From Himantopus leucocephalus (Eukaryota; Chordata; Aves; Charadriiformes; Recurvirostridae): DNA of 64,000 nucleotides. How positions within the stretch are numbered: the stretch's first letter is position 1; each line of letters opens with the position of its first letter. Of this stretch, positions 1 through 12,100 are shown piece by piece. Under the pieces are notes generated by a model. The model saw only the letters and a list, made by a program, of their open reading frames with translations. It searched no databases and was not told the origin of the DNA. The stretch is from assembly GCA_003993805.1 (NCBI GenBank), contig RSEF01000006.1, positions 29,787,790 through 29,851,789 on the forward strand. Direction: 5' to 3'. The position numbers and the translations under genes are program-made.

Positions 1-3000
1 GGGGTGTGTTTGGGGGGGGGGGGGGGGTGTTTCGGAGCCTGGTGTAGAGCAGGTTTCAGGGGCTGATTTCTGGATGCGGAACAATGGTTAGCAGCGAGGG
101 AGAAGTGTGTGCGCGTGTATTAGCTGTGCGTTACATCCGCAGTCATACATTCACACAGTGACCATGACATCACTAGCTTTGCTTTTCTTTTTCTCCTTTG
201 GGGCGGAGGGGGCCACTTCAAAGCTTTCTTCAGTTCAGTACGATATTTCCTTAACTCTGAAACCATGAAGGTAAAAATGTTTTGAGTTGGTTTTGTTTTG
301 TTTTTGTTTTGTTTTTTTTTAAGGAGAAAAAGTTGGTTTGTAGCAGGGCACATACGTTACAGTTAAGGGGGTTTGGAGGTGGAATGGTTTTAACTCTTGT
401 CATACACAAAACAAGATATATTTTTTTTAATTATTAAAAATAGTATGTAGTAGTTTTTAATTGGGTGCTTTTGATCCTGTGTTTGCTTGACACTCAGATT
501 TTCTGAATTCTTCAGAAAGATCAGCTGTAATGTGAAAGGTGAAAATCTTAAAGGCACTACATAAAACCGATTTCACCCCATGATAAAGGTGTATGAAAAA
601 TAATACTGAATGTTGATAAATATGAGATAACGTGTTTTGACACAGTGGTTCTGTGTTCGTTATCAAAAGTCGATGAGGCTTTTTTTCTCCTATTAATGTA
701 TATTACAGAAAGTAAACCTACCCCTCAGCCAGTTCTGTGCCTTGCACGTAATTATACACAGAAAATAGAAATGCATTTAAAAATTTTAGAATGCATCACA
801 TTTTCAGCGGAGGTTTTGTGGGAATCTTGAGTTTTCTGCTGTTTTCTTTTCTAACTCTGCCAAGCTTGCTTAGAGAGTCACTTCATCCAGGAGGAGGATT
901 TCTGTCACTTCTGAAATACCTTTGCCTGAGTAGCTTAGTTGATTTATTTACCTTTTCTTGCATAAAACAAGGGATAAAATTCTGTAGAATTCATCTAAAC
1001 TGAATTAATCTAAAAGGAGAGTTATTTAGATGTTTATTCTTTCACGGCATGTTGTTGCATACGCAGGTTTTACATGGCTGGTGATGAGATCTCGTAAGCG
1101 TTTTACCTTTAGAGGAATTCTTTTTGTTGGGACTTGGGGTGAAAGGCCTGACAGCGCTGTACAAATGTGCCCGTTTCTTTTCTTCCGAAATGTTTGCAGG
1201 GTGTTTTTGCTTCTGATGTGCATTTAACATCGCGTTTTTAGGGAAACTTTGTTGAATTTATTCAAGAAATAATTGACCTGGACTTAGTTGATTTCATCTC
1301 TCAGTTGTTTTGTGGCAGCATGTATTGTTTTTAGCACAATAAAAAATGAAAACGTTTTTTAGAGCTTTGTTATTTGTTAAGCTATTTAATATATAATATT
1401 GTGTATCGGTATTGAGCACCGTCTGCTATAATGTGTGAATACTGCATTTTAAAAAGCTTTACTGAAAGCTTGGCGTCGTACACTGAGGCATGTGTGTGCA
1501 TGTTAGTTTTTTAATAATGCTGTTATTACTGAAATTGCCAAATACAAGTGGGTATAGGCATGCATGCTAATTTTTTTTTTTTTTTTTTCATTTCTTGCAG
1601 TTTTTTAACAACCTCACATTGAAGTTTTTACTGTAGGCAGAAGTCAGAGATAGATACCCTAACAAAATCAGTGGAGCTACTTCTGCTACAGTATATGTCT
1701 TTCTAGTGCTGAAATACGCGATTTTACATGCAAGAATTAAAGCTGTTCATAATGTGGCGTTTTAGAGGATGCTGGGCAGTGAGTAAAATTGCATTAGCAG
1801 GTATTCATACAAAGCACGTAACAAATAAGGTCTGCCAGGGCAATTACAGGCACCCTTTTGCTTATGTTCACTTCTCCCTCCTTCCCATCTTTTCTGAATT
1901 TTTGTGCTTGCATTATTGCTCAGTATCTCTCCCCCCTCCACCCCCTTTACAGTCAGGACCGTTTCCTGAAGACCTGCTCAGGTTTCACCAGTCTGCTTTG
2001 CTCCGTGGTTGTGCATCCAGCACACCTTGTGCTGGTACTGCTTAAGAAAACAGTGTTTTGGGGGGTTAGTCTAATGTATGCCAAGTCTTTCTGCTTTTTG
2101 CCTTGTTAGATACAAAGGAAGGCTTGCCTGCTCTACAGAGATAATATCGGTCTAGTAATTAACTAAAGTATGCGAAGAAAGCACGGAGTATTTATCAGGT
2201 TGGGGAAGAAACTGTGCCTCTGCTTTTGTAATGGAAGAAACAGATCTGGGCATCTCGGTGCCCAAAACTTGAAGGGTCTGAGCACTACCTTGTGCTCCTT
2301 GTATGGGGAAATTCACCTGTTGATCAAATCACCTCTAATTTTGAGATGCAGTGTGAGGCTTGGCTGGACACGTGCAGGCCACAGTTTCTGGGCTGGGGTA
2401 GCTCCCGTGTCCAAACTGGTGTTTAGATCAGGCAGAGCAGATGCAGCAGTGCTCTCTCTTTATCAATAAAGCGTTTAGAGAATAAAATCTAACTGGCGTC
2501 AGTGTACTTCCAAGTGATGCTAAAGGGTCTCAAGACATACAGCAGTGTCCAAGCAGGTGCTCGTCTGCGTCTGCCCTGGTGTTGGGATAACACCACATGG
2601 CCCAAGGATGCAGCGCTTCGCTTGTATTTCAAACCTCAAGCTGCTTTTTTNTTTTTTTTTTTTTTTTTTTTAACTTAACGCAAAAAACACCAAAATACTG
2701 TAGCAGTAAGATTACAGTCCGCAACAGCTTTGAAAGCAAAGTGTGAGCACACTTAAATACTAACGTTTTACTAGTAGTGTTTTTAATTCTCCCGCGTGAG
2801 AACTACCAGGCAGTAATTAGATAGCTAAACCCCGGTTCTTTCCCTTTTACGCTAGAGGATTTGGCGTATGCTAATTGTCACCAGATCATTTCACATAATT
2901 GCCTTTTGGCGAAATTAAGTGGAAATTTCCTGAACATCTTAAACCCCCGCTTTCNCCCCCCGCCCCCCCTCCCCTTCCCCCAGTACCTTCTCTCCCTGAC

Positions 3001-3301
3001 AGGAAGGATGCCGAAGATGTCAAGCAGGGTGGCTTAGTGCTCCGGTGTGCAGGGGGCACTTCATCCTTAAAGGGGAGGGGAAAAAAAAAAGAAAACGATT
3101 ATTTTCGTGAATGAATTGCTGGACACTTAAAGCCAGGAAGCTGATTTTGTTGTTTTGTCTGAGAGATTGCTAATAGAGCATGGGTTTGTTGGTTTGGGTT
3201 GTTTGGGTTTTTTTTTTTGGAAAGGAGCAGGTAGGCGCTCGCTGGCCTGGGAAATGGTCAGGGAGGGAGGGGGAAGAAGCAGAAGGATGCAAAAGTGTGG
3301 T

Positions 3302-3334
3302 CCCCCCCCCCCCCCNCCCCCCCTTTTTTTTTTT
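3302..3334. repeat. Poly(C)-N-poly(C)-poly(T) run
   Basis: C14, N, C7 and T11 in succession, followed by G-run clusters. The N suggests the true length is unknown. Confidence 0.9.
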
Positions 3335-4389
3335 AATTAAGGGGGGGCAGTGGGGGGTTGTTTCGGGTTAGGGGGTTTTTTTTGGTCAAGTTCTGTCTGG
3401 GGGGGGGTATTGTCCCAGCACATGGTTGTCAGTGCTCCTGTCATCATTTGTGTGAAAGAAGAAAATGAGCCTTTTTTTAGCAGGGAGTTGTGATTATCAA
3501 TGGAGGCCTTGTCTCCCGCTACAATGGGCGGTTAGCTTAGGGCAGGACCTTAGGCAGAAATCAGCTACATTAAATTGTGAAAGGGCTCAGGCCACTGTAT
3601 CAGCCATAATGGAGCAAGGGGAAGTAGTTTTCAGGAGAAAATGCTTAGTCAGGTGTGAAAGCATCCTTAAAAAAATAAACTGTGACTCCACTAGCTAAAC
3701 GGAGCCAGGTAAAATTAAATCTGCGACCTTTGCAGGAGACGCTTCATCACTGGCACTGAATTTTTGTGCTTGGGAAGGGGATGAGAACCGAGTTAACATG
3801 TAGCTGGTGGGTTTGGTTGGCTTTAGCTTTTCAGTTAACCGGAATGGTTTTCAGTTTCCTTGCTGAAGTTTGGGGTGCCACCCGGAGCGGCCGCTGATGT
3901 GGGTGATCCTCAGGGCCGGAGTGGTGCTTACTTGAAAAAAAATAAACTCTCCTCTTACGAGCATCCTTGGAGCTGCAGAGCAGCTCGGGAACATCTGTTA
4001 GCATTTCACTGGCCATAGTCAGCAGAACTGCAATAGCACCATCTGGAAAATACAGGGCGACAAGTTATAAACCTGTTTTTTGATATGAACTGGTATTGAA
4101 TGGCACCCTTTTGCTAAGCCCGGGGAGCAGCTCCAGGAGGGCCTGCTAATTCAAGACCACTGTCGACCTTCTGCATCCACCCTGGAGGAGGGGAAAAGGC
4201 TGACAAACCCTCTTCTGTGCTGCTTTTGTTTTATTGTATTAGGCTCATAAAGGCACTTTCAGGGCCCATCTTTCTTCAGCAGAAAAGGGAAAGCAGTGGG
4301 GAAACGGGGAAGAGGAGAACATGGCAAAAAAGGCAGGCGGAGCTCTAGCTCCGTTTGTTTTCAGTGTCTGTTGATTAATAGGTTTTAAG

Positions 4390-4750
4390 GTGAATGGCGA
4401 GCTCTTGTTCCTCCTCCCTTACCCGTAGAGGACGAAGGGGAGAGGGCTCTGGGGGTCCGGGGCACAAGGGCTTGATCAGTCCATCCCAGTTGTGGGCGGT
4501 CGGGGGGTGCCCGGCGGGCGGTAGCCCGTCCCTGCCTGGCGAGCAGGACTTGAGGCTTTAAGTACACTTAAAAGGTCGCCCCGGGTCGGGTCGGGGAAGG
4601 GGGTCCGTCCCCGGCTGTGGGAGTCCCCGGGCTGTGCTGGGGCGGGAGCATCCATCCCCCCTGCCCTGCCCTCGGTGGCTCGGCCGGGGGCGCATTGCGG
4701 CCGAGTCTCCCGCCGTCCATTCCTCTGAGGCCGAAGGCTTTGGCTGCGCC
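4390..4750. promoter_or_regulatory. CpG-rich block in intron 5 (CpG-island-like)
   Basis: About 29 CG dinucleotides in 360 nt by hand count and strongly GC-rich, in an otherwise AT-rich intron. It contains GGGCGG-like and CCCCGGG-type clusters. There is no recognisable exon and no TATA box that I can tie to it. Could be an alternative promoter or simply a GC-rich repeat relic; methylation or TSS data would decide. Confidence 0.45.
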
Positions 4751-7745
4751 AATGCTGCAGTGGCATGATGGCTTGTTTTCCGACTGGGTGGCTTTTTTTT
4801 TTTTTCAGTTTTACTAACACCATGTCCTCTGGCCTCTCTGGCATGTTTTCCTCTGACTTGAGTTGATACCATGTTTTTATTACCAAAGCCAAACAAGCTA
4901 TGAATTTGCAAACAGAAATTGCAGTAACAAACTCTTCCTATTTAAAGGTTGGTTCCTCTTTGTGTGCTCAACAATACAATGTTTCATCTCGTGCAAGTCT
5001 TACGTTGCTTTCAGAGACTTGGGAACTATTGATTTATACAGCATGTATTAACTTCTTCAATAAACGGGGAGTATTCATCAGTGGGGTGTATTAAATTGGG
5101 CTGTATACGCATAGAAGCATCTTTCATCCTGTTAATGAAATGTCCTTACCATGCAACAAAGACTAATACACAGCAATTTATACGCACAATCCCCTGCAGT
5201 TTAAATCTGAAGTTGAGATGGTTTTTTTTGTTCCCTAAAGGCACCTATCAGAACTTAGGCTAAATGGATCTCAGTATCCCTCTCAAACGTACATCAGTCC
5301 AAAATTTGTTGTGGGGGTGTGTTCCNTCCCCCCCCCCCCCATTCCAGAGCTCCATTATTGTTTAAAGTCATCCGTGTTAAAGCACTCCCAGAAGTATTTC
5401 AAATTCATATAGAGAGATTTAGTAGTTGAGTCCCTATGGGGACAATTTCCTCTGGTTTGCTTCAGGCGGGGGTTATCAAGAAAAGCAAACTTCTGTTGTT
5501 TTTTTGCAATTCTTTACCGTGCCCTCTAACCCAGCGTATGAGACCCCAGCTTTCAGTGGAGAGGAGTGATTTATCAGCAGATGACTTGGTACTTTGTAGG
5601 TGCTGGGATTTCTCTCTAGAAATCTCCACTTTTTCCCGTCCTATTACCACATGCCCTGGTGCTAATCGGTCCGTACCAGCGCAGCTCCCCTTTCTGGGCC
5701 TGACATAGCCATAAATGGAGTTCTTCAAGTTGCCAGAGAAATTCCTGCGTCTCACAATGGCTTTTAGCTTAAAACTACCCTTGATAAAGTACTCGCAAAT
5801 GTGTGTTGGAGAAGGGCCCTTTGCAGAGGGACGGCTAAGGTCACCTAATAGGTGTCTCCTATTGATGGCTTCTGTGGTTTACCTTTCACTGCCAGTGGAT
5901 GGGGTTAGGACCACACTTGTTACTCAGGCAGAGCTCCCATTGACTTCAAAGGAAGATGCATGTGCGGGATTAATCCTGCTCTTTCCCAGCTAGTCCTTTC
6001 TTTTTCTCTTTTCCAAGGAAGCGTAGTTAACTTCAGGAATGCTGCTTTTAGAGAGCAGCTTATTTAGCATATTATGCATGATTAGCTTGTCTTGCAAACT
6101 GTGCGTGCTATTCTGGGCAGACTTACGCTCCCTTTTCCCAGTGTGTGATAAACGGTGCAGAATACAAACCTAGCCTGGGGTGGTGGTCCAGATGCAGACA
6201 GATTTGCAGGGGCAGTGGATCACACTCCTGTCCCAGAGAGTGTATTTTTTGAGCATGTAGATGACAGTTTCCCCTTTTCCCCCCCGTACGTTCTCCCCAC
6301 ACCTCTGCCCCAGCATCACCAGGGTGGCAAAAAAGCATCCTATCTTACATCCAGTACCTTTATACGGATTGTCTGAGAGCAGGGTGGTCACCCAAATAAA
6401 AATGACTTACCTGGGGAAAAGTTTGCAGACTAAGGTTCAGACTCCTGGTTGTTGATTTTTAACTTTTTTTTTTTCCTTTTGCTTTTTATTTTTCTCTGAA
6501 AGGTGTTAAGTAAAATACATAATAATTTGGCACTTGTGCCGTTATGTGGAGATACCGTGGGGGGTCTTGATATATCAAAGCAGTGGGTGGTAGTTTCCCA
6601 CAGTTTACATGTAACCCCCTATAGCATATCTGGCTTTGGTGATACAGGCGTGTAAGTCCAGCTTTTCTCTCGCGTGTTGTTTCTTGTTTGTCGGCTTAAG
6701 TCTGACCCTCTAATGTTATTCTGTCACTTACTTATTTTTTTAACTAACTGGTTCCAGTTTCTACAAAAATAAGCTCTCCATGGAAGACAGCCCTCAATGT
6801 TTGTCAGGATCTGGGTGAGGGTTTTTTGGAATGATGTGAAGATAGACTTGGAAGAGCACAGAGCTACAGCAGCTACCAGCCACACTGTGTGTCACCTAAT
6901 AGCGAGAGTTCAGGCAATTCTTGGCCAGCAAAAATCCATCTTATTGGGAATGTTTTTTGTGAACCAAATCAAGTGGTCATTTGGCATATAACGTCATGTG
7001 TTGTTGAGTAGATGCCTGCTGCTTTGCATGGCGTGTAATACAGTTTGTTACGTGAAGCCCGTCCCAAACCTTTCAGTTACTTTCGGACTGCTTCGGTTGG
7101 TTCACTTGGAAGAGAAGAGATTTTGGGTTAGAGCATCTCCTTCGGCTTTTTTGAATTGAGGGGCTAAATCCCCATAGCTCCTGATGCAAAACCATTATGG
7201 GTCTGTGTGGCCAAAAGTTGTCCTTGGTTGTACAACTGGCAGAAGACCCGACCTACATCCCAGCCAACACAACGTGCTGTAATTCATAGTGTTGGCTGTC
7301 ACGACTGCGCTCTGTCCTGCGTCATGGCCACTTGACGTGGGACTCTCCTGTGCTACAAGTGTGGTATTAGAGGGGAATCATTCCATGGAAGGGCTGCAAA
7401 AAGAAATATGCAGCGTACAAGTTGTGGGAAACATAAGCACTGCTATTTAGCTCGCTTCTCTTGGATGCAGAATTTTTCTGCAGGTTCTCAAAGGGGTGAG
7501 TCAAATAGCTACGTACGGCTGGGGCAGGGTTGGGGGAGCCTCCCAGGGTGAGGGGGGCTTCAGGAGCTTGACCAAAGCACGATGGAGGAAGACTGATGTT
7601 TCTTTTACTTGTAGCTCTCAGTCTGTCTCCCCCCCCCCGCCCCGGTCTGGAAACTCATTCTCAAAAAATAACTGAATTATTTTTGAAATGCTTTTAAGGG
7701 AAGCTCACAGCATTCGAACCAAGATCAGATAGTAATTTGTCTAAA

Positions 7746-7875
7746 GCGTCCCGGCGCGGGCGCGTTTGGGGGTGCTGAGGAGCGAGCGGTGGGGTGGGAG
7801 CCGGCCTCGGGCGGGAGAGCGCTGGCAGACCCCGAACGGCAGCGGCGCTATCGGGGGCCGCCGTGGTATCGCTAC
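7746..7875. promoter_or_regulatory. Dense CpG block 1.1 kb upstream of exon 6: candidate internal promoter
   Basis: About 20 CG dinucleotides in 130 nt, including GGCGCGGGCGCG at its left edge. It is the densest CpG stretch in intron 5. An excellent donor (agg|gtaagt) lies at 8168, which would make 7870-8167 a possible alternative first exon splicing to exon 6. The + strand reading frame into exon 6 is closed by a TAA at 8141-8143 with no ATG after it, so translation would start in exon 8. Internal promoters in this intron giving dominant-negative TCF7L2 are described in mouse; homology here is inferred from position. Confidence 0.45.
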
Positions 7876-8339
7876 TTTATTTTAATGTGATTCCTTTTAC
7901 TTGATGTTAATGCAAGTTGTTCCTTACTTAAAGTAATAAAAGGAAATGAAGACACATTCTAAAATGAAACCTGACTCTAATCCATTCATCATCTAATACC
8001 AGCCTCTTTATCTTTGCTGGTACCTAATCTGGTTAAATGTCCCTGTTGTAGGATTTTAGTGAAAATCCTCTATGGGGAATAGGGTTTTTTGCAATTGGAT
8101 TACTCGCAGTAAATGGTCCAGCAGTTCGCTTGTTTCAGCTTAATTTTTCCTTTGTGATCTTGTAAGGGTAAGTTACAGTTCAGCCTGCCTTTTCCTTTCA
8201 TTCATTCACTCCTCTTCTCTTTTTTTTATTGTTGTTAAGAAAAAGAGATTTTTTTTTCCCCCCAGAGCTAGGAATGTGACAGGGAAAATCTCATGATATC
8301 TGCATGATTATTCCCCCCACAAGAGTGTTAATTTCAATG

Positions 8340-8560
8340 GCTTTATCTGGGGTTTTTTTGCCATTATTTATATAGCTGAATATTTTAGTAGCTTAATTCA
8401 TCAGTATCCAGTTTCCATTTATTAGCGCTCTCTGATGAATTGATAATTAATCAGCTCTTCTAAAATATATATATATAAAATATGCAGGTGATCGCTTGTC
8501 AGCTTAATGCTTGCTGATGAAGGGAATACTCTAGCACTACAAAGGCTTTTTATCTGGAGT
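8340..8560. promoter_or_regulatory. AT-rich cluster of homeodomain-type sites upstream of exon 6
   Basis: Contains the near-palindrome TGATAATTAATCA (8441-8453) plus further TAAT/ATTA and GATGAAT motifs, flanked by non-repetitive sequence. It has the look of a conserved developmental enhancer, between the CpG block at 7746 and exon 6. Conservation itself cannot be seen from one genome. Confidence 0.3.
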
Positions 8561-8996
8561 ATTTGCAATGAGCAGTAAAATGCAGAACTGAAAGCGAGGA
8601 CAGGAAGGGGAAAGGAAAAGACCTACAGGTCAGTGAGCATTTGGGTCTCGTGCTAATTAAATGGGGGACTCTGTCAGCCCCTCACTGAGGAGTCTGCCTG
8701 CATCTTCGAGGTGAAGCACAAGATTATAAAATAAAAAGGAAAAATTTTAAAGAATTGCTGTTGCTCCATACAGGAGCACGACAGGGCAGAAAGATTAAAG
8801 AAACTGAAGAGCAGGGAAAGTGTGTGAGGAGGTTTTAAGCAAGACGTTGGGAAAACTGCAAGGGTGACACCGAGAAGGAATCTGGAAAAGTCTGAGGACC
8901 GTGTTGAAACCCTCAGGTTTCTCCGTGTCGTGCCTGGTGCTGCAGTGGGGGGTAGCCGACACTCCTCTAACGCCATCGACCTTTTTCTCTTGACAG

Positions 8997-9129
8997 TCTA
9001 ACAAAGTGCCAGTTGTGCAGCACCCACACCATGTACACCCTCTTACGCCGCTTATCACGTACAGCAATGAGCACTTCACACCGGGAAACCCTCCTCCACA
9101 CTTACCAGCCGACGTAGATCCCAAAACAG
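8997..9129 (+). CDS. TCF7L2: TCF7L2 exon 6: linker with NLK phosphorylation sites
   Basis: 133 nt starting in phase 0 and leaving one base. It follows a pyrimidine-rich acceptor (ttctcttgacag) and ends at acag|gtaggt. It reads from [12 protein letters not shown] to DVDPKTG. The threonines in PLTPL and HFTPG correspond to the pair that Nemo-like kinase phosphorylates in TCF4 and LEF1, weakening DNA binding. There is no in-frame methionine in this exon, which matters for isoforms starting from an internal promoter upstream. Confidence 0.97.
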
Positions 9130-12100
9130 GTAGGTGGGAAAAAGTTTTGGGGTTTTTTTTAAGAGTGGGTGGGTGGATCTTTCCATTTTGTGTATTAGGG
9201 GGAAAGAGTGCGGGAGGAAGGATTTCCCATGCTGGAGCACCAAAGGAGGCATGTAAAAATGTCAAACACGTGCAAGAACACGGCCAAAATAGTTTCTTTT
9301 AAAGCCAATTAGGCTTCAGAAGGAAACCTACTGGGTGAATTTTCATAAAGCTTCTGCAGGGTGACACCAGAGTTGCATGTGTGGGGTCGTTCGCAGGTGT
9401 GTTTCTTTGCAAGCATGATACCCCATCTAGTAGTTGGATCTACCAAGTGCTTGGTTTGCATGCACGACCCAGAGAGTTAAACATGTACGTTCTGTGATCT
9501 GCACTTAGAAAATTGCAGCTGGAATTTTAAAGGTGGTGGGTCATGACCGGTTTCAAAATGAATCTCTTTTAATTCCCCAAATCCCATTGTTTCTGTGTCA
9601 GGAGTTCAGCCATTTTTCTCCTATAATGTTGAATTTTCATCCACTCTAACTACTTGGCTCCAGCTCTATACTTGCAACCCTTTTCCCCAATGTAAGTCTA
9701 CCCAACTCTCAGTTCAGTCTGAAGGGCAGTCGTCTTGAATATAGAGCACTGCGTAAAACCCTGACTGGATTTATTGGTGTTATAGAGTAGAATTTACATG
9801 TTATTCTAACTTTTTAAGAGCCCCTGTTTAACCTGAGGGCCCAGAGAAGTCAAACAGTGTCAATCTTCTTTCTTTGGGCTGCACTGAGATCCAAGTGACA
9901 GTGGTTTTGTTTTTGTTAATCCAAATCCCAGCTAGTTAATTGGAAAGAACATCAGAAACTGAATTCACGTCAAAGAAATCGCTCTGTGTCGGCCCTAACG
10001 TATGCAGATAATTTATCTAAAGCCCAGCCCTTCAATGAGGCCGTGCATTAGCTGGTTTTCACTCCCCATGCTTCAATTGGGGACCCCCTTTTAATTGTGT
10101 TTAATGCTAACTTCACATGGCTTAAAAGGAATCCATCTTGCCATCCCTGGATATTGCAAGTGAGTGGCATAGTCAACCTCTCATTTAAATAATGGTAGTA
10201 CAGGGAATAGCTTTTAAATGGTTATCGTAAAACATATGATTAACGTCTGTAGACTGTTTACTTTTCTTCTGTGAACATTCTTTCAAGTGTGCAAATAGCT
10301 CGCCGGATGGTTAAAGCCCAGTTAATCTGTTTGGGTTTTGTAATGGAGAAAAAGCAATGTCTGCATGAAAATGTCACACAAGGAGATTTAATTTAGAGAT
10401 TAAAAGCTTCCTGAGTGACTTAAAAAAATAGTTTTTAGCCGTGAATACAGTACCCCTTCCTTTCAATGCTCTCTGTTTTAATTTTGCTTCTGCTGTGTAA
10501 TTGTGCTCTGGCTTGTTAATTGAAAGACCCAGTCTTGTAACCCTTACTCCTCTGAGTAATTCCTACTTGCTCGTAAGGTAAGGAGTATGAAGATTTAAAG
10601 CCTGCGTCTGGAGCTGGTTTCTGCTCTCCGAGTAGGAACTGCACCAGTTTCAGGGGATGGATGAGCTCTCTGTCCTCCCCTGCACACCTTTGGCATCTGC
10701 CCCCTGTTTTAGCAAGCACTTCCAGGGGTTCTCCCCTCCGCTTCCAGGTTTTGGGAAGGTGTCCTAGGTTTGCTCAGAAGCAAACATCATTTGCGATTGT
10801 AATGACTTTGTAGCTTATTTTGGAGGTTACTTTAGAATAACGCCATGCTATTGAGTACGCAGTCAAAGTATGGGTAGGGCCTGGGCTCTTTTGGTGACTC
10901 TGAGACTAAAATAACCATGAAGTTGATACGGGGACCGTCTTTCTGTTGAGCATTTAAGACAGCACCTAGCACAGCTTCACACCAGAACTATAGCTGAGAC
11001 TCCTAAATTCTCATCCCAAACAACAAAATAATTATCTCTGATTGGAGAGGTGACTGAAGGAGCGAATCACATCAGTTTTTCTGGTTGAATCTCATTTAAC
11101 AAGATGCCAAGAGGCTCACTTTTATAAAACAATACTCTGAAACAGCCTTTGGAAATTCGAAGTGAAGTCATGAGTATTGTAATAAAAATGAATATATAGC
11201 AATTTAGAAACATATGTGCTTTTTCCTTGCATTCTATGTATTTCCATGTCTCAGTACTAACACTGCTTTATGTTCCTCTTCCACAGGAATTCCAAGGCCT
11301 CCACATCCTCCAGATATATCTCCTTATTATCCGTTATCACCAGGCACTGTAGGACAAATCCCCCATCCGCTAGGATGGTTAGTACCACAGTAAGGAGTTC
11401 CATTTTTTTAATTTCCTTTTTCTTTTTTGATGTGTAAAATTTATGTTAAAAATTGTGTGTGTGTGTGCGCGCGCGCGCGTGTGTGTGTGTGTGCATTGAG
11501 ATAAGTCTGTTTGCCAACTGCCACTTCATTGAGTGGTTATGAATTTACCCACCTCATGAAGATTAATTAAAACTTATGCCAGATCATGTGGTCTTAAACA
11601 AACACGAGCAGTTGGACACAGCTTTGCGTGTCATCTCAACCAGCTGATGGCTCATGAAGCATGTATTTTTAAACCTTTCTGCAGAAACATCCTTTTCTTG
11701 TTAATGCTCTTACAGTGCACCACGTGGGTTTATCTCAGGTTTGGTTTTCTGGCGGCTCAGGGTGATTCTTATGGGCTCTTTTTTTACTAGGGCCATCTTC
11801 ACTATAAATGTGCAATTTTAAATTTCATTGGCCTTCCCCATTGAAACCCCTTTCGTTTTTCTTGTGAAACAGTAGAGCTTTACATCGGCCCGTGAGCAGC
11901 ATTCCTGGTCAAGACGTGGCGGAGCAGTTGGCATCTGAGGAATGGAATTTTCTTGCAAACAAGAAAGAGGAATTAGTTTACTTTAAAAGTGGCTCAGAGA
12001 AAAGCTGTGGAAAGTTAGTTTTGGGGTTTGTTTTCTTTTCAGCTACTCATATCCCACTTGCAAAGCCTTGTTGGGTATGAGGTTCCCTGCAGTAATTGAG

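Larger units (their letters stand above)
1..8996 (+). other. TCF7L2: TCF7L2 intron 5 (3' part)
   Basis: Nine kb with no exon that I recognise. The preceding coding exon (MKWPLLDVQ... region) was looked for and not seen. Contents: G16 run at 12-27, T and C homopolymers with single Ns (2651, 2955, 3316, 5326), G-run clusters at 3341-3408, CpG blocks at 4390-4750 and 7746-7875, a TTGACTTCAAAGG repeat-like motif at 5937, and AT-rich regulatory-looking sequence from 7880 to 8660. Confidence 0.85.

Noticed and set aside
1..8996. An additional TCF7L2 coding exon (the MKWPLLDVQ-containing one) in the upstream intron
   Set aside because: I scanned the + strand for its characteristic residues and splice borders and did not find it; it must lie upstream of the window.
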